A DNA stretch of 64,000 nucleotides from Deltaproteobacteria bacterium (lineage in GTDB: Bacteria > Myxococcota_A > UBA9160 > UBA6930), in contig JAJDAP010000095.1 in assembly GCA_029261795.1 (NCBI GenBank), positions 83,295 through 147,294 on the forward strand. Reading direction: 5' to 3'. Position numbers and translations under genes: made by a program. The notes beneath the pieces are model-generated. The model saw only the letters and a program-made list of their open reading frames with translations. It searched no databases and was not told the DNA's origin. The first letter of the stretch is position 1; the number at the start of each line of letters is the position of its first letter. Below are positions 34,399 through 43,682 of this stretch, piece by piece.

Positions 34399-35777
34399 GC
34401 GGGGCGATGGAAGGTACGGAAGGGCTGCGGCGGTTTCAGCCCTATCCCGAGTACAAGGATTCGGGCGTCAACTGGCTCGCCGAAGTTCCATCGCACTGGA
34501 CCGTCGAGCGAATGAAGCGCACCACGCCTGGCTGCCAGAATGGTGTCTGGGGAGACGAACCCGACGGAGAGCATGACCTCGCCTGTCTGCGTGTTGCAGA
34601 CTTCGACCGGACATCTCTTCGGGTTCGGGTCGACGAACCAACCTTGCGATCGATCGAACCACGTGCCGCGCTCTCGCGCATGCTCAAACCCGGCGAACTA
34701 CTTATCGAGAAGTCGGGCGGTGGCGAGAAGCAACTGGTCGGAGCTGTCGTTCTCTTTGACCACGAGATCCCGGCGGTCTGTTCAAACTTCGTCGCCCGAA
34801 TGCCCGTTTCGCCCGGGTACGACCCTCGATTCGTCTGTTATCTGCATGCGACCGCCTACGGTGTGAGGCTCAATCTGCGCTCGATCAAGCAAAGCACGGG
34901 AATCCAGAACCTCGATAGCGAGGCGTACCTCAATGAACTAGCTGCGATCCCAGCGCTCAGCGAACAGCGGGCGATTGCGGAGTTTCTGGACCGGGAGACG
35001 GGGAAGATCGATGGGCTGGTGGCGAAGAAGGAGCGGCTGATCGAGCTGCTCCAGGAGAAGCGCACGGCCCTCATCACCCACGCCGTCACCAAGGGCCTCG
35101 ATCCAACCGCCCCCACGAAAGCCTCCGGCATCGACTGGCTCGGCGACATCCCGGCGCATTGGGAGGCTATGAGGACGAAGTTCGTAGCGCGACTCGAGTC
35201 AGGTCATACGCCGAGCAGGCAGCACCCCGAATACTGGGTCGAGTGCAGGATTCCGTGGTTCGGACTCGCAGATGTTTGGCAGATTCGCGATGGCCGGCGC
35301 GAGTATGTCTTGGAAACCGCGGAGAACGTCAGTGAGCTGGGTCTTGCCAACTCATCGGCCAGGCTACTGCCGAAGGGGACTGTGATCCTCTCTCGAACAG
35401 CCTCCGTAGGATTCTCGGCGATCATGGCCACCGACATGGCGACCACTCAGGACTTTGCCAACTGGGTCCCCGGGGCAAAGATTCGATCGGAGTTTCTTCT
35501 TTATGTCTTCCGCGGGATGGGGAACGAGTTTCGTAGGCTAGTGATGGGATCCACTCACAAGACCATCTATATGCCCGATATCGGCGGGTTCTCGACCCCA
35601 GTGCCACCCATCGCAGAGCAGAAGAACATCATCCAGTACATCCGTGACGAGGCCGAGCAAATCGACGCGCTGGTCGGCAGGGTAGGGGAGGTGATCGAGC
35701 ACCTGAGGGAGTTCCGCACCTCCCTGATCTCCGCCGCCGTCACGGGCAAGATTGACGTCCGCGATGAGGCAGCGTGA
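34395..35777 (+). CDS. hsdS: Type I restriction-modification specificity subunit
   Basis: HsdS recognises the two half-sites of the target. The 460-residue protein has two target-recognition domains, each closed by a conserved helix: LSEQRAIAEFLDRETGKIDG, then LVAKKERLIELLQEKR for the first, and IAEQKNIIQYIRDEAEQIDA for the second. Each half begins with a W-L-x-x-(V/I)P-x-HW motif (WLAEVPSHW, WLGDIPAHW). It starts at GTG 34395, overlapping hsdM. The two variable domains differ, so the site should be asymmetric. Confidence 0.95.
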   Translation: MSGAMEGTEGLRRFQPYPEYKDSGVNWLAEVPSHWTVERMKRTTPGCQNGVWGDEPDGEHDLACLRVADFDRTSLRVRVDEPTLRSIEPRAALSRMLKPGELLIEKSGGGEKQLVGAVVLFDHEIPAVCSNFVARMPVSPGYDPRFVCYLHATAYGVRLNLRSIKQSTGIQNLDSEAYLNELAAIPALSEQRAIAEFLDRETGKIDGLVAKKERLIELLQEKRTALITHAVTKGLDPTAPTKASGIDWLGDIPAHWEAMRTKFVARLESGHTPSRQHPEYWVECRIPWFGLADVWQIRDGRREYVLETAENVSELGLANSSARLLPKGTVILSRTASVGFSAIMATDMATTQDFANWVPGAKIRSEFLLYVFRGMGNEFRRLVMGSTHKTIYMPDIGGFSTPVPPIAEQKNIIQYIRDEAEQIDALVGRVGEVIEHLREFRTSLISAAVTGKIDVRDEAA

Positions 35778-35808
35778 TGCCTGCCGACTTTCTCTCTGAG
35801 GTTTCCGT

Positions 35809-36711
35809 ATGAGCGACATCAAGCTCTTCTCCCTCGGATCGAACGCGGCCGCGGAGATCATCGGAAGCGAGGTCGCCCTCGAGCGCTCGCTTCAGACGTT
35901 GATGGAGAAGAACCTCGAGACGCTACTCGGCGTGCGGTTCCTGGCATCGGAGCACTCGACGGGCCCCAAGCATGGAGGGCGAATCGACAGCCTCGGGATC
36001 GACGAGAACGGCAGTCCCGTCATCATCGAGTACAAGCGCTCGACCAACGAGAACGTCATCAACCAGGGGCTCTACTACCTGGACTGGCTGATGGATCACA
36101 GAGCCGAGTTCCAGCTGATGGTGATGGAGAAGCTGGGCAAGGAGGCAGCCGATGGCATCGATTGGTCGGCTCCCCGGCTCCTATGCATCGCGGGCGGCTT
36201 CACGAAATTTGACGGTCACGCGGTACAGCAGATGAACCGCAACATTGAACTCATCCGCTACAAGCGATTCGGTGACGAGTTGCTGCTGCTCGAACTCGTA
36301 AACGCGACGAGCGCCCTGACAGCTAGCAGTACCAGCCTCGGGTCCGGCGGCCCATCCAAGACCATCAGCGATACCTTGAAGGAGATCGACGGCCCGCTTC
36401 TCGATCTGTTCGAGGGAGTCCGCGACTACTTGATGGGGCTTGGTGACGATATCCAGCAGAAGACGCTCAAGAACTACGTCGCCTTCAAGCGGCTCAAGAA
36501 CTTCGCCTGCGTCGAGGTCTTCCCGACCAAGAATTGCGTCCGCGTGTTCGTAAAGGTAGACCCGGATTCGGTCGAACTGCGCGACGGGTGGCTCCGTGAT
36601 GTCCGCAAGGTCGGGCACTTCGGGACCGGGGATCTCGAGATTACGCTCGAGTCGAGCCAGGATCTCGTGAACGCGGGGCCGCTCTTGCAGAAGAGCTACG
36701 AAGCGAGCTGA
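35809..36711 (+). CDS. DUF5655-type PD-(D/E)XK nuclease-like protein
   Basis: A 300-residue protein encoded between hsdS and hsdR. The N-terminal half has GGRIDSLGIDENGSPVIIEY followed by KRS (Asp, then E-x-K) and NQGLYYLDWLMDH, the restriction-nuclease-like core seen with DUF5655 proteins. The C-terminal part (about 190-300) carries the DUF5655-like region (KTLKNYVAFKRLKNFACVEV). Spacing is 31 bp after hsdS and 25 bp before hsdR, so it belongs to the operon. Its role may be accessory restriction or DNA binding; this is not established. Confidence 0.75.
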   Translation: MSDIKLFSLGSNAAAEIIGSEVALERSLQTLMEKNLETLLGVRFLASEHSTGPKHGGRIDSLGIDENGSPVIIEYKRSTNENVINQGLYYLDWLMDHRAEFQLMVMEKLGKEAADGIDWSAPRLLCIAGGFTKFDGHAVQQMNRNIELIRYKRFGDELLLLELVNATSALTASSTSLGSGGPSKTISDTLKEIDGPLLDLFEGVRDYLMGLGDDIQQKTLKNYVAFKRLKNFACVEVFPTKNCVRVFVKVDPDSVELRDGWLRDVRKVGHFGTGDLEITLESSQDLVNAGPLLQKSYEAS

Positions 36712-36736
36712 GCGAGTCCATCGCCGGAAGGAGCGC

Positions 36737-39700
36737 ATGAGCCCCGAGATTTCCGAGAAGAAGTTCGAGGACGGCATCGAGTGTGCTCTGTTGTCCGGTG
36801 GCCCCGATGCATGCGAAGGCGACACCGAGCTTTTCGCCGAGACTGCGCCTGGGTATGGCGAAGCCACACCCGGCGGGTACCGGAAGCGCGACTGGAAGGC
36901 CGACTACGATCGCCAGCGCTGCCTGATACCGCGCGACGTTCTCGATTTCATCTATGCCACCCAGCCCAAGGTGTGGGAGAAGTTCAAGAAGCAGCACGCC
37001 GGCGACGCGAAAGAGAAGTTCCTCGTGCGGCTTGCTGCCGAGCTCACGAAACGGGGAGCGCTCGACGTCCTGCGGCGCGGTGTGAAGGATTCCGGCTGCC
37101 GGTTTCGATTGGTCTATTTCCGGCCCGTGTCTGGCCTCAACGAGGAGCTGCAGCGGATCTACGAAGCCAATCTGTTATCGGTGGTGCGTCAGCTCCATTA
37201 CAGCCAGCAGAGTGAACAAAGCCTGGATCTGGGGATCTTCCTGAATGGTATTCCGATCTTCACTGCGGAGTTGAAGAATCCCTTCAACGGTCAAGACGTG
37301 CAGAACGCCGTCAAGCAGTACCGTTTCGACCGTGACCCCAAGGAACCGCTCCTGGCATTCCGTCGCTGTCTCGCCCACTTCGCGATCGATCCCGATCTGG
37401 TCTACGTGACGACGCGGCTGGCCGGGGCAAAGACACGATTCTTGCCGTTCAACCAGGGAAAGTTTGGGGGTGCCGGGAATCCGCCGGTGCCGCCGAGTGA
37501 AGCCCTGAAGAACGGGGGCTATTCGACCTCCTACCTGTGGAACGAGGTCTGGGCTCGGGACAGCGTGCTGAATCTCATTCAGCATTTCGTGCATGAGTTC
37601 GAGGAAGAAGACGAGAAGGGCAAGAAGACGGGCCAGCGCCAGCTGATCTTTCCGCGCTATCACCAGCTCGACTGCGTGCGGCGACTCGTGCGCGACGCGC
37701 GCTCACAAGGCCCGGGCAAGCGCTACCTGATCCAGCACTCGGCAGGCTCCGGCAAGTCCAACTCGATCGCTTGGCTCGCGCATCAGCTCTCGGTGCTGCA
37801 CAGCGCGAACGATGAACCGGTCTTCGATTCGGTTGTCGTCATAACGGATCGGCGCCTGCTAGATCGCCAGCTCCAGCGCACGATCCGCCAGTTCGAGCAG
37901 ACATCGGGTGTGGTCGAGAACATCGATACGACCTCGAAGCAGCTAAAGCAAGCCCTGGAGGAAGGCAAGAAGATCATCGTTACCACGTTGCAGAAGTTCC
38001 CGGTGATCTCCGAGCAGATGGGAGCGCTCCCCGGGCAGCGGTTTGCAGTGATCGTTGACGAGGCACACTCGTCGCAGTCGGGCGAAAGCACGAAGCACCT
38101 CAAGATGGTCCTGTCAGCGGACGGTCTTGAGGAGGCGGAACTCGATGACGACCTGATGGAGATGGATCTCGAGGACAAGATCGCCGAGGAGGTCCGCAGC
38201 CGTGGGCCCCAGGCGAACGTGAGCCACTTTGCCTTCACTGCGACGCCGAAGACGAAGACGCTCGAACTCTTTGGCAACAAGCGTGCCGACGGGAGGTTCG
38301 AGCCGTTCAGCCTCTACAGCATGCGCCAGGCGATCGAAGAGAAGTTCATCCTCGACGTCCTCGAGCACTACACGACGTACAAGACCTACTGGCGCCTGCT
38401 GAAGACGATTGAAGACGATCCGCACTACGAGAAGGGGAAGGCCACCTACCTGTTGAAGGCGTTCGTGGACCTTCACCCCAACTCGATCGAGAAGAAGATC
38501 TCGATGATGGTCGATCACTTTCACGACCAGATCGCATCGCGGATCGGGGGTAGGGCCAAGGCCATGATCGTCACGCGCTCGCGGCTGCACGCCGTGCGGT
38601 ACGGCTTGGCTCTGCGCAAGTACCTGGCCGAGAAGGGGCACCCGTACAAGGCACTGGTTGCGTTCTCCGGCACGGTTCGTGATGGCGGCTTCGACTACAC
38701 CGAGCCGAATCTCAATGAGGTCCCCGAGGCGCAGACCGCGAAGACCTTCGAGGGGCCCGACTACCGCTTCCTTGTGGTCGCGAACAAGTTCCAGACGGGC
38801 TTCGACCAGCCTCTTCTGCATACGATGTACGTCGACAAGAAGCTTGGCGGCGTCAACGCAGTACAGACTCTCTCTCGGCTGAACCGGATGCACCCGGATA
38901 AAGAGGACACGGTCGTTCTCGATTTTGCGAATGATGCCGACGAGATCGAGAAGGCATTCCAGCCGTACTACGAAAAGACGCGGCTATCCGAGGCTACCGA
39001 TCCGAATCTGCTCTACGACCTCGAACATCAGCTCGTGGACTTCGACGTTTTCGACGAGCCAGATGTCCAGGAGTTTGCCAAGGCGTACTTCGCGAAGAAG
39101 ACCAACCAGGACCAGCTCTACGGGCTCCTCAATCCGAATGCCGAGCGCTTCAATGCGCTAGAGGAGGACGAGAAGAGCGACTTCCGACAGAAGCTCGTCC
39201 AGTTCGTCCGGCTCTACGCGTTCCTGTCGCAGATCGTTCCGTTCTCGGACACGGATCTCGAAAAGCTCTACGTCTTCGCCCGGCTATTGAGGAAACGGTT
39301 GCCGGTCTCGCGTGAGGAACTGCCGAAGGAGATCCAGGACAAGATTGATCTCGAGTCTTTCCGAATCCGCGAGACGGCGTCCGGGAAGATCAAGCTCGCT
39401 CAAGGAGGCGGCGAACTCGATCCGATCGTCGAGAAGCCCAGCCTGGGACTCGGGGACGATCCAGAAGAGCGGCTCTCGCGGATCATTGAGGAGCTCAATG
39501 ACCGATTCGGAGCAGAACTCACCGAAGAGGACCGCGTCACGATTCGAGCCGTAATGGGTCAGCTCGAGGGAGACACGGTTCTCGACTCCGCGGTCCGCAC
39601 CAACACGCGCGAGAACGCCCGATTGACATTCGACAACATGCTCGAGGATCGGTTGCAGGGAGTCATCGACTCCAACTTCAAGTTCTACAAACGCTTCACG

Positions 39701-40261
39701 GATGACGAATCGTTCGGGCGCGCGTTGCTCGATCACCTCTTCGATAGCTACCTGAGCAAGCGCCGGCAGGCGTCAGAACTCATCAAGCTCGGGGAGTCCA
39801 AGACGGTGGAGTTCAAGTCGACGTTGCGTTGGAATCTCCGCGAGAAGAAGAAGGATCCCAAGGTCGTCACTCATGGGGTTCTGAAGACGATCGCAGCGTT
39901 TCTGAACACGGAAGGGGGTGATCTTCTAATCGGCGTGGCCGACGACGCCTCGATCGTCGGGACCGGGCCCGACGACTTCGACAGCGACGACAAGTTCATG
40001 CTTCACCTAAGTCAGGTGGTGCGAAACGGTCTGGGCGAGCGATCGGGGGCTTGCATCGATCCGCGCATGCAGATTGTCGACGGGAACTCGGTCTGCGTCG
40101 TCAGCTGCCAACGCAGCCCGGAACCCGTCTTCCTGAAGTGGAAGGGGACGAACCTCGCAGCCGACGGTGACTTCTTTATCCGAAGCGGACCTGGCAGTGT
40201 TGTGCTGGAGCCGGCGAGCGCGGCGACATTCATCGAGACGAGGTTTCCCAAAGGTGCGTGA
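36737..40261 (+). CDS. hsdR: Type I restriction subunit HsdR with C-terminal AlbA_2/Schlafen-type domain
   Basis: HsdR translocates DNA and cuts it at random sites. In 1174 residues: the nuclease domain (Asp upstream, then IFTAELKNPFNGQDVQNAVK with E-x-K at about 177, and QY), helicase motifs (HSAGSGKSNSI at about 333, VDEAHSSQSGE at about 441, FTATPKTKT), and a helical coupling region. An extra domain spans about 1010-1170: LIKLGESKTVEFKSTLRWNL, then IAAFLNTEGGDLLIGVADD and FFIRSGPGS. That last part is a Schlafen AlbA_2-type domain, normally found in separate regulators or nucleases. It is in frame, with no shift, as the last gene of the operon. Confidence 0.9.
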   Translation: MSPEISEKKFEDGIECALLSGGPDACEGDTELFAETAPGYGEATPGGYRKRDWKADYDRQRCLIPRDVLDFIYATQPKVWEKFKKQHAGDAKEKFLVRLAAELTKRGALDVLRRGVKDSGCRFRLVYFRPVSGLNEELQRIYEANLLSVVRQLHYSQQSEQSLDLGIFLNGIPIFTAELKNPFNGQDVQNAVKQYRFDRDPKEPLLAFRRCLAHFAIDPDLVYVTTRLAGAKTRFLPFNQGKFGGAGNPPVPPSEALKNGGYSTSYLWNEVWARDSVLNLIQHFVHEFEEEDEKGKKTGQRQLIFPRYHQLDCVRRLVRDARSQGPGKRYLIQHSAGSGKSNSIAWLAHQLSVLHSANDEPVFDSVVVITDRRLLDRQLQRTIRQFEQTSGVVENIDTTSKQLKQALEEGKKIIVTTLQKFPVISEQMGALPGQRFAVIVDEAHSSQSGESTKHLKMVLSADGLEEAELDDDLMEMDLEDKIAEEVRSRGPQANVSHFAFTATPKTKTLELFGNKRADGRFEPFSLYSMRQAIEEKFILDVLEHYTTYKTYWRLLKTIEDDPHYEKGKATYLLKAFVDLHPNSIEKKISMMVDHFHDQIASRIGGRAKAMIVTRSRLHAVRYGLALRKYLAEKGHPYKALVAFSGTVRDGGFDYTEPNLNEVPEAQTAKTFEGPDYRFLVVANKFQTGFDQPLLHTMYVDKKLGGVNAVQTLSRLNRMHPDKEDTVVLDFANDADEIEKAFQPYYEKTRLSEATDPNLLYDLEHQLVDFDVFDEPDVQEFAKAYFAKKTNQDQLYGLLNPNAERFNALEEDEKSDFRQKLVQFVRLYAFLSQIVPFSDTDLEKLYVFARLLRKRLPVSREELPKEIQDKIDLESFRIRETASGKIKLAQGGGELDPIVEKPSLGLGDDPEERLSRIIEELNDRFGAELTEEDRVTIRAVMGQLEGDTVLDSAVRTNTRENARLTFDNMLEDRLQGVIDSNFKFYKRFTDDESFGRALLDHLFDSYLSKRRQASELIKLGESKTVEFKSTLRWNLREKKKDPKVVTHGVLKTIAAFLNTEGGDLLIGVADDASIVGTGPDDFDSDDKFMLHLSQVVRNGLGERSGACIDPRMQIVDGNSVCVVSCQRSPEPVFLKWKGTNLAADGDFFIRSGPGSVVLEPASAATFIETRFPKGA

Positions 40262-40502
40262 CGTCCAACCTATACAGGCCGCCGTCGCCTCGACTAGTTG
40301 TGGTTCAACCCGAACGGGTCAACTCGTGCACCATTGAGCCCGGGTTAGTTACGATCATGGACCCGGGGTCCTTATTCATCCGGAGCGCGAGGCAGCTCGA
40401 ATAGCCGATAGAGTCAGATCTCCGCAGCACGACGGCGTTCTCCGCGAGGTAAGGGGAGATAGGACGAGATGCTCAGGGTGAGCATCTTCCTTGCGCCTCC
40501 GG
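40262..40502. terminator. Convergent intergenic region with terminator-like hairpin (40468-40486)
   Basis: It separates convergent hsdR and DUF4105 genes. GATGCTCA-GGG-TGAGCATC at 40468-40486 is a perfect 8-bp stem with a 3-nt loop, followed by TTCCTT on the plus strand. It is a plausible weak bidirectional terminator without a full U tract. A smaller hairpin ACCCG-AA-CGGGT lies near 40305-40317. No gene is seen. Confidence 0.5.
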
Positions 40503-42512
40503 TCAGTCGAAGTAGTAGCCGAACGTCGCGAGCGCGACGTCGTGGCGGCCGCTCTTCTCGAAGCTCACCCGAAGGTCCGAGTGCTCACCTAGTTCGAGAC
40601 CGAACTCGGCACCCCAGTGCCAGTCCGTCTCGCCGGTGAACGTGTCGAGGGATGCCTCACCCGAGAGCTTGAGGATGCTTCGCTCGGTCGTATTGACGAT
40701 CGAGCCAAGTTCGGATGTCAGCCGGAGGTAGTTGTCACGGTCCGGAGTGTGGATCCGGGCGCCCGCAAACCCGTAGAACAGAACGCGCTCGCTCGGCCTG
40801 ACAGATTTCCCCAGTCTTCCCTCGAGCCCGAAGCTCGAGCAATGCGTGCAGAGCCGATTCCTTGGAGCGTAGTCGAGCGTGAGGCTCCAGGAGCGCTCCT
40901 GGGTCATGCTCGCCGGCAGCGGATTGGTATTAACGTTAACCACGTCGACGAGTACGACGTTCGTGACGTCTACGGAGCCACGATCCACTTCCAGATCCAC
41001 CTCGGCCATGACGAACCGCGAGACTTCTTGTCCCGGATTCGGCCGATTCAGGAAATCGTTGTTCGCAGCGCGATAACTCAGAGTCTGGAAGCCACGGCCG
41101 TCTCGTACACCCGCCCCCACGCGCAGCACGGACGGCGGCTTCATCTCGATCGGCGACTGCGAAACGTCGGGCTCTCTCGGAGCGATGTCCTCGGATCGTG
41201 CCGGCCGTCGGAACATCTCGCCCAGGAGGAGTGCGCGTTGGCGCTGGACTGACTGGAGCACGTCCTCCGTGTCTTCGAGCAAGGTTCGCTTGGCGACCTC
41301 GAGATCGAGATAGTCGAGCATCACCTGCAGCAGGTCCGAGCCCAGTTCGCCCACGGTCTGGGCCTTCTCGCGATCGCTCGAACGGAAGAAGGCGGCGAAC
41401 GCCTCTCGCTCGTTCCTCTCGAGGGAGCCGAACCGCGTGGAGAACGTCGACTTTAGCGAGGGATTGAAGCTCTCGCTCCGCACGAACGGGTCCGAGCTGC
41501 CGTCGGCGCGCAGCTTGCGTACGACCTGCGTCGGGAGCAGCCAGAACCCATGGGTTTCCGAGAGGTCTCGACCTGTCGCAACCTCGATGAGCTTCGCGAT
41601 CCGGTGCGCGCAGTTGTCGTTGAAGAAGTAGTAGTTGAACTGCGCGAAACCGATCTCCCAGGCGTGCTCGACGAGGAACCGGAGCTGCTCCGAAGTCAAG
41701 TCCAACTCGTACTCCCAGGTATCTCGAAGTTGTGCGTTCGTGTAGAGGTAGGTGTGGAGGAACTGGTTGTTGCGGGTGTAGGAGGCGGTGTAGCCGCCGA
41801 ACAGCCCCTTCAGGATGTAGAACGGGCTCGCTGGGTCATCCGTGGCGTCGGCTCCGTAGTTCAGGCCGGAGTCGAGGGCCCGCTGGTTCGTCACCCCCTC
41901 GACGTAATTGAACTGGAGCAAGACATGACCGTAGTAGGAGCTTGGATTGTCGAAGTACCCGCTCGCGAACACTAGGGACACGGACCGGATGGCGGCGGGC
42001 CGGTTCTGCTTCTCGAAGTTCGGACAGTCAGGATCGCCCCAGAACGGTGGCAGGACGCCGTGTCTTCTCAGCAGGCTCAATCTGGCCGGAAACCGGCAGA
42101 GGACTTCTGCATGTTCGCCACGATTCGCGAACGCTCGGATCAATCGCTCGAACGCGACGAACTCGGCGTCAGGATCGGCGCGCCCGTCCGGGGACACGAA
42201 GAAGTCCGCGTTCACGATGCTGCTTGAGTAGCCCCCGCTCCTGGTCTCTTCGTAGGCTCCGAGCACCAGCCATTGGCGCAGCAGCTCTCCGGTGAGCGGC
42301 GTGGGGTCCGTCGTCGGGACCTCGGCCATTGCGATGCCAGGCGGTCCACCCGTGGGCACGTTCAGGCAGATGACCCACAGAAGGCTGGAAGCGAGCCTGC
42401 GTCGGAGCTTGCTTCCAGCCTTGGGGCTCGGATCAGAGAGCGACGTTACAGGAACCCGGCAACGCGCTCGTCGCGTCTCGCACGGAACTGAAGAGATCTG
42501 CCGCTCGCTCAA
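40503..42512 (-). CDS. DUF4105 protein, exported, probable outer-membrane beta-barrel
   Basis: A large exported protein. The hydrophobic SSLLWVICLNVP with PGIAMA before EVPTTDP looks like a cleaved signal peptide. The central part has DUF4105 features: LVFASGYFDNPSSYYGHVLL, FGGYTASYTRN, and FNDNCAHRIAKLIEVA with the conserved Asn-Cys/His cluster of a predicted cysteine peptidase-like domain. The C-terminal ~250 residues alternate in beta-strand fashion and end in FGYYFD, typical of barrels. The start is uncertain: ATG 42512 overlaps the upstream gene by 80 bp, and a hairpin falls inside this N-terminus. Confidence 0.75.
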   Translation of the reverse strand: MSERQISSVPCETRRARCRVPVTSLSDPSPKAGSKLRRRLASSLLWVICLNVPTGGPPGIAMAEVPTTDPTPLTGELLRQWLVLGAYEETRSGGYSSSIVNADFFVSPDGRADPDAEFVAFERLIRAFANRGEHAEVLCRFPARLSLLRRHGVLPPFWGDPDCPNFEKQNRPAAIRSVSLVFASGYFDNPSSYYGHVLLQFNYVEGVTNQRALDSGLNYGADATDDPASPFYILKGLFGGYTASYTRNNQFLHTYLYTNAQLRDTWEYELDLTSEQLRFLVEHAWEIGFAQFNYYFFNDNCAHRIAKLIEVATGRDLSETHGFWLLPTQVVRKLRADGSSDPFVRSESFNPSLKSTFSTRFGSLERNEREAFAAFFRSSDREKAQTVGELGSDLLQVMLDYLDLEVAKRTLLEDTEDVLQSVQRQRALLLGEMFRRPARSEDIAPREPDVSQSPIEMKPPSVLRVGAGVRDGRGFQTLSYRAANNDFLNRPNPGQEVSRFVMAEVDLEVDRGSVDVTNVVLVDVVNVNTNPLPASMTQERSWSLTLDYAPRNRLCTHCSSFGLEGRLGKSVRPSERVLFYGFAGARIHTPDRDNYLRLTSELGSIVNTTERSILKLSGEASLDTFTGETDWHWGAEFGLELGEHSDLRVSFEKSGRHDVALATFGYYFD
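42381..42422 (-). terminator. Strong hairpin between DUF3015 and DUF4105 genes
   Basis: AAGGCTGGAAGC (42381-42392) and GCTTCCAGCCTT (42411-42422) form a perfect 12-bp stem that can extend by a few pairs. It lies ten bases beyond the DUF3015 stop. There is no U tract, so it may be an attenuator or a messenger-stabilising structure. Because it overlaps the predicted N-terminus of DUF4105, it may also affect that gene's translation. Confidence 0.6.
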
Positions 42513-42942
42513 TGCGCGACTTCTGCCCGTAGCCCTCGCGGCCGACGACCCCCGCGTACGAAAGGCGCACGTGCGCGGCCAGATCCGCCCTCGCCGACGG
42601 ATCGCAGTCCATCACCTCGCCAAGCGCAGCAAGCTGTTCCCCGCTCCCCACGGCGATGTCCCTCTCCAAGGCAGGCAGCGTCTCCAGGATGAACCGGGCC
42701 GTCTCGACCTTCCGCCCGTTGCACGTCTCCGGCGAGCTGACCGCCGAGGTGACCGCGGTGGTCCCCACGTCCCAGAAGATATTCGAGGTCGCCGCCGCCC
42801 ACCCGACCGTCGGGAATATTGCGGCGCCAATGCCGCAATCCGAGAATGGATTAGGCCCGCTCCCCGGCTTCTTCGAGTCGTCCGCCACCGCTCCCAACGG
42901 CGCCAGAATCAGCAGACACAGGATGATCAGGATTCGATTCAC
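42433..42942 (-). CDS. DUF3015-family exported protein
   Basis: A 169-residue exported protein of unknown function. From GTG 42942 (AAGGAG upstream) it begins MNRILIILCLLILAPLGAVA, a clear signal peptide. The mature part has FSDCGIGAAIFPTVGWAAAT, TSNIFWDVGTTAVTSAVSSP and ETCNG, as in DUF3015 proteins. A possible -10 TATAGT lies at 43000-43005 on the minus strand. The group II intron begins only ~34 bp further upstream, so its insertion has replaced DNA just above this promoter. Confidence 0.82.
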   Translation of the reverse strand: MNRILIILCLLILAPLGAVADDSKKPGSGPNPFSDCGIGAAIFPTVGWAAATSNIFWDVGTTAVTSAVSSPETCNGRKVETARFILETLPALERDIAVGSGEQLAALGEVMDCDPSARADLAAHVRLSYAGVVGREGYGQKSRIERAADLFSSVRDATSALPGSCNVAL

Positions 42943-43682
42943 GACCTTGACTCCTTTGGGCGTTCTCTTGACACGCCCGCGATGACGGTCCACGCACCTA
43001 CTATACCGGCAAACGACCCACGGGGGATAGGAGATTCAGTGCGACCGGGCTCTGCTGGTCGATTGGGATTGGAGGATGCGATGACTCCATGAAATCTCGT
43101 TTGTTGTCCAGCGGGTGCAAATCCCGCCCGGCCAGGGGTGAGCCCGCCCGAGCCGGTAGTGAGCCTGGCGACGGTCTCGGTAACGAGGAGGGCGTTGTCG
43201 TAGGCACGCGAGCGTGTGGGCCGTGGGTGACTTGGCCTCGAAAACTATCCCATTCCGGATGCCGAGCGTTCTGTTTTTCGTGAAGGCGATGGGGGCTTCT
43301 CCGTAGATCTTCTCGAAGAGAAGTAGGGGCGAGGAGGAGTCGCATCCGGCGAGGTGTTGCACCACGGCACGCATGAAGAGGACGGCCCAGTAACCCGGGA
43401 GGCCCTTGTCTTTCCTCGGGAGTAACCGGTCTTACGGAGAGCCGGTGATCAGTCTCCGGATCTAACGCGTATGCAGGCGCACGTGTTAGTCGTCGACGAA
43501 GTCAGCAGAACGAGCGTCTGCCCCAGGAGGTAGGCCGTCGGCAAGAGGAATCGAAGCCGCGGCCGAAGGAGTCAAGGGAGTCGGAGGGCTGCATAGGAGC
43601 GTTGACGCCGGGGAACTTGTTGGCAACTCGGACCCGGTCGAGCAAAGGCGGCCCGTGTTGATGTGAACTTCAGGAGGGAACC

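Noticed and set aside
11571..40261. tRNA-Cys-bounded genomic island with matching attachment repeats
   Set aside because: No second copy of the tRNA 3' end and no integrase were found by eye; the island idea remains only contextual.
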